Source of the DNA: Mesostigma viride
Taxonomy: Eukaryota; Streptophyta; Mesostigmatophyceae; Mesostigmatales; Mesostigmataceae
Length of the DNA stretch: 34,213 nt
Reading direction: 5' to 3'
NCBI GenBank assembly: GCA_009746045.1
Contig: RPFO01001637.1
Span: forward strand, 1 to 34,213
A model generated the notes under the pieces. The model ran no database searches. It saw only the letters and a list, made by a program, of their open reading frames with translations, and was not told the DNA's origin. Shown one piece after another: positions 32,056 to 34,213 of this stretch; the stretch's first letter is position 1, and the number at the start of each line of letters is the position of its first letter. Position numbers and translations under genes: made by a program.

Positions 32056-34213
32056 ATGGCTTCCGGACGGGTTGCTTTTCCAGTCACGTGCCATAACGCT
32101 GCAGTTTCGCATTCTGTGCATTGTGTCGCGGAAAATGGCTCGAAACTTGATATCACAGCCGTCAGACATCAGTTGGGAATGAAGAATGATTCCGTCATTC
32201 GCATGATAACAGGCGAGAAGGTCATGATGCCGCCTGTTTTTGACGCCGATTGTGGCTGTGAAGAACACCAGTTTGTCCCCGTTTTGGAGGGACTGGAATG
32301 GATTCATTACAAGAATCCCCAGCTGTTCTTTGCCATTTTGGAGGCTGGGATCAAGTCGGGAGCGTTTTCATTTGAAACGCCGACTTCTGCTGGTTCGGCT
32401 GTGTTTTCGGGCGCGCCCGGACCTTCCCAGGCGCGCCGTGCGCCCGTTAACGTATCTCGTATCATCCCAGCACTGCCCGAGATGTATTTTGGTGTGCTCA
32501 CTCCCTCTCAGCTGGGGAGCAAGTACCAGAATTTTCACGAGGATTACACCTTTTTCGACCTGCTGGGCATGACTGTGGCACTGGCCAAGGCAGACAAACA
32601 TCTACAGTTTTCTGCGATGTGTCCCAAGACTTCGAGTGCTGCCTGCAGATCCGTGTTCAGGTCCAGTGTTTTTAGGCAGGCTGCAAGGTGCCTGGGCAGT
32701 CAGCTGCAGGGGAGGGAGGTGGCTGGTGTGCCAGAAATAGCAGGGATTTATTACCAGGCAGAGACTGCTATTCTGATGGCCACCTGCATTTACCCCGAGC
32801 TCGCGTCGATGGCAGTCATCATCGCCGCTGAGATGAAGCTGGCAGACCCGCTGATGGTTGGCAAGTGGGCTGTAGATATCCTGCGCACGGAACAGGGGGC
32901 TGTGAGTGCCACTGTCGCGTGGGGGCGGGAGCAGGAGGTCGCCACCAACCGCGCGCGCATGGTTGCTATCAAGCAGCAGCTGGAGGAGGCGCAGGAGCAG
33001 GTTTCTGATCTCAAGGTGAATTTGGAGGCGGCATCCTCTGTCGCTGCTGACAAGGAGGAGGCGGCACGGCTCGAGTTGGAGAAGATGCGCGAGGAGCTGA
33101 ATGTGCAGACCGCCGGGCGGGGGGCGGAGAGGGTGCGCACACAGGCGGTGGAGGCGGATCTGGTGAAGGCACGGGATGCGCTGGAGGCGGAGCTGGAGAA
33201 GGCACGGGATGCGCTGGAGGATGTGCAAGAGGAGCTGGCTGTGGCGACCACCTGGCACGAGGAGGATGAGGCGTGCTTGCAGGCGTCGCGGGCGGACCTG
33301 GCTGTGGTGCAGGCGGACCTGGCTGTGGTGCAGGCGGAGCTGGCTGTGGCGCAGGCGGGGCTGCAGAAGGCGCAGGCGGACCTGGCGGAGGAGGCGGGGC
33401 GCACGCGGGGGGCGCAGGCGGGGCTGGAGGCGACCCGGGCAGAGCTGGATAAGGCGCGGGCGGAGCTGGAGAAGATGGGGTCGGACCTGGCTGTGGCGAC
33501 CGCCAAGCGGGAGGAGGGGGAGGCGCATTATCGTGCGGCTAGGGCGGAGGGGGTGGCGCTTAGGAGTGCGTTGCTGGTGGAGCTGCAGAAGACACAGGCG
33601 GAGCTGGAGAAGGCGCGGGCGGATAAACAGTATCGTGAGCTGTCTGTGCGCGCACTGGAGTTGTCGCAAGCTGTAAATCATCTGCTGGTGCGGCAGGAGG
33701 CGGTGGACGTGGCGCGGCAGCAGCAGCAGCAGCAGGCGCGACAGCTGCTGGACGGGGCGCGGCAGCAGCAGCAGCAGCAGCAGGTGCGGCAGGAGGTGCC
33801 ACGCCCCCTTGGAATTGGCGCACCCGCAGCCCCACCGCCTGCCGCCAGCGCTGCAGCCCCTGCCGCCGCCGCTGGAGCCCCTGGTGCCGCCGCTGGAGCC
33901 CCTGCCGCTGCCCGGCCAGCACCAGCAGCCCCACACGCCGCTGCAGCCCCTGGTGTCGCCGCTGGAGCCCCTGCCGCTGCCCGGCCAGCACCAGCAGCCC
34001 CACACGCCGCTGCAGCCCCTGGTGTCGCCGCTGGAGCCCCTGCCGCTGCCCGGCCAGCACCAGCAGCCCCACACGCCGCTGCAGCCCCTGGTGTCGCCGC
34101 TGGAGCCCCTGCCGCTGCCCGGCCAGCACCAGCAGCTGCCCCACACGCCGCTGCAGCCCCTGGTGTCGCCGCTGGAGCCCCTGTGCCGCCGCTGGAGCCC
34201 CTGTGCCGCCGCT
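32056..34213 (+). CDS. Large YFG-domain coiled-coil protein, 3' partial
   Basis: The frame from ATG 32056 stays open to the window edge, about 719 codons. Residues 1-140 are a distinct N-terminal domain (CHNAAVSHSVHCV, LEWIHYKNPQLFFAIL). Residues 145-285 match the 6986-8023 protein (LPEMYFGVLTPSQL, IAGIYYQAETAILMATCIYPEL). From about 300 to 590 a very long heptad coiled coil rich in Ala, Glu and Leu follows, with internal repeats (ADLAVVQADLAVVQAEL; EKARDALE). Two Gln runs (CAG repeats near 33719 and 33762) lead into a Pro/Ala-rich repeat tail. A fibrous or scaffold role is plausible. The large minus-strand ORF opposite is a shadow of this repeat-rich frame. Confidence 0.75.
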   Translation, partial: MASGRVAFPVTCHNAAVSHSVHCVAENGSKLDITAVRHQLGMKNDSVIRMITGEKVMMPPVFDADCGCEEHQFVPVLEGLEWIHYKNPQLFFAILEAGIKSGAFSFETPTSAGSAVFSGAPGPSQARRAPVNVSRIIPALPEMYFGVLTPSQLGSKYQNFHEDYTFFDLLGMTVALAKADKHLQFSAMCPKTSSAACRSVFRSSVFRQAARCLGSQLQGREVAGVPEIAGIYYQAETAILMATCIYPELASMAVIIAAEMKLADPLMVGKWAVDILRTEQGAVSATVAWGREQEVATNRARMVAIKQQLEEAQEQVSDLKVNLEAASSVAADKEEAARLELEKMREELNVQTAGRGAERVRTQAVEADLVKARDALEAELEKARDALEDVQEELAVATTWHEEDEACLQASRADLAVVQADLAVVQAELAVAQAGLQKAQADLAEEAGRTRGAQAGLEATRAELDKARAELEKMGSDLAVATAKREEGEAHYRAARAEGVALRSALLVELQKTQAELEKARADKQYRELSVRALELSQAVNHLLVRQEAVDVARQQQQQQARQLLDGARQQQQQQQVRQEVPRPLGIGAPAAPPPAASAAAPAAAAGAPGAAAGAPAAARPAPAAPHAAAAPGVAAGAPAAARPAPAAPHAAAAPGVAAGAPAAARPAPAAPHAAAAPGVAAGAPAAARPAPAAAPHAAAAPGVAAGAPVPPLEPLCRR
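33864..34213. repeat. 69-bp tandem repeat coding Ala/Pro-rich 23-residue units
   Basis: CACACGCCGCTGCAGCCCCT recurs at 33932, 34001, 34070 and 34142, so the period is 69, 69 and then 72 (a CTG insertion). In the plus frame each unit reads AAAPGVAAGAPAAARPAPA plus APH. The last ~30 bases change to two short CCCCTGTGCCGCCGCTGGAG units and shift the frame relative to earlier CCCCTGGTGCCGCCGCTGGAG copies. The array continues past the window edge. Confidence 0.85.

Noticed and set aside
32602-34146. 514-codon minus-strand ORF (and a 238- and a 194-codon relative)
   Set aside because: It is opposite the coiled-coil gene, with Leu/Arg/Pro repeat composition produced by the GC-rich repeats; the plus frame has a real domain, a start and heptads.
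1-34213. tRNA or rRNA genes
   Set aside because: No cloverleaf-like stretch with GTTCRANNC or conserved rRNA blocks was noticed; a tRNA scan would settle it.

Overview
This window looks like a piece of a large, mostly GC-rich eukaryotic DNA virus genome of the phylum Nucleocytoviricota, free or endogenised. The evidence is four paralogous double-jelly-roll major capsid proteins (MCPs), a PCNA sliding clamp, a VLTF3-type late transcription factor, a KilA-N/nuclease fusion, a giant-virus-type 'LPGK...RYL' protein, and RING, MYND and short Cys/His zinc proteins. Genes lie on both strands and are tightly packed. TATATATA boxes sit 6-17 bases before several start codons, and AATAAA-like signals follow many genes. 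I cannot assign a family, and the host (alga or other protist is my guess) cannot be read from the sequence. I saw no rRNA, tRNA, CRISPR array or insertion sequence.

Layout. 1-2023: the tail of an unrecognised gene, two small genes, a zinc-motif basic protein and a 46-residue membrane protein. 2058-3496: a protein with an ADP-ribosyltransferase-like C-terminal half. 3493-4192: three families of tandem repeats (20, 50 and 79 bp). 4197-6095: an unrecognised 424-residue protein facing a second zinc-motif protein. 6096-6985: a non-coding block with a 13-mer repeated in both orientations. 6986-13410: a coiled-coil protein, VLTF3, two small unrecognised proteins, a KEN-box coiled-coil protein, a RING-like protein and the LPGK-family protein. 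13441-15622: PCNA, two small proteins and a LysM protein. 15612-29897: a virion block with MCP1 (-), MCP2 (+), KilA-N-nuclease, two proteins built of a repeated beta-rich domain (about 624 and 1608 residues), MCP3 and MCP4. 30314-31104: a MYND-finger protein (-). 32056-34213: a large coiled-coil protein running off the right edge, paralogous in its globular part to the 6986-8023 protein.

How the genes fit together. The 15.6-29.9 kb block is best read as capsid and surface genes: four MCPs plus two serine/threonine/asparagine-rich repeat proteins that may be fibres or other decorations. PCNA and VLTF3 belong to replication and late transcription. The ART-like, RING, MYND and KEN-box proteins are candidates for acting on host pathways, but that is inference.

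One caution affects the whole annotation. At least ten genes are interrupted by frameshifts, twelve in total. Every one has the same sign (one base too few), and more than half lie on G/C homopolymers. Adding one base per break makes every gene length a multiple of three. Sequencing deletion is the simplest explanation; -1 frameshifting or polymerase slippage is the interesting alternative.
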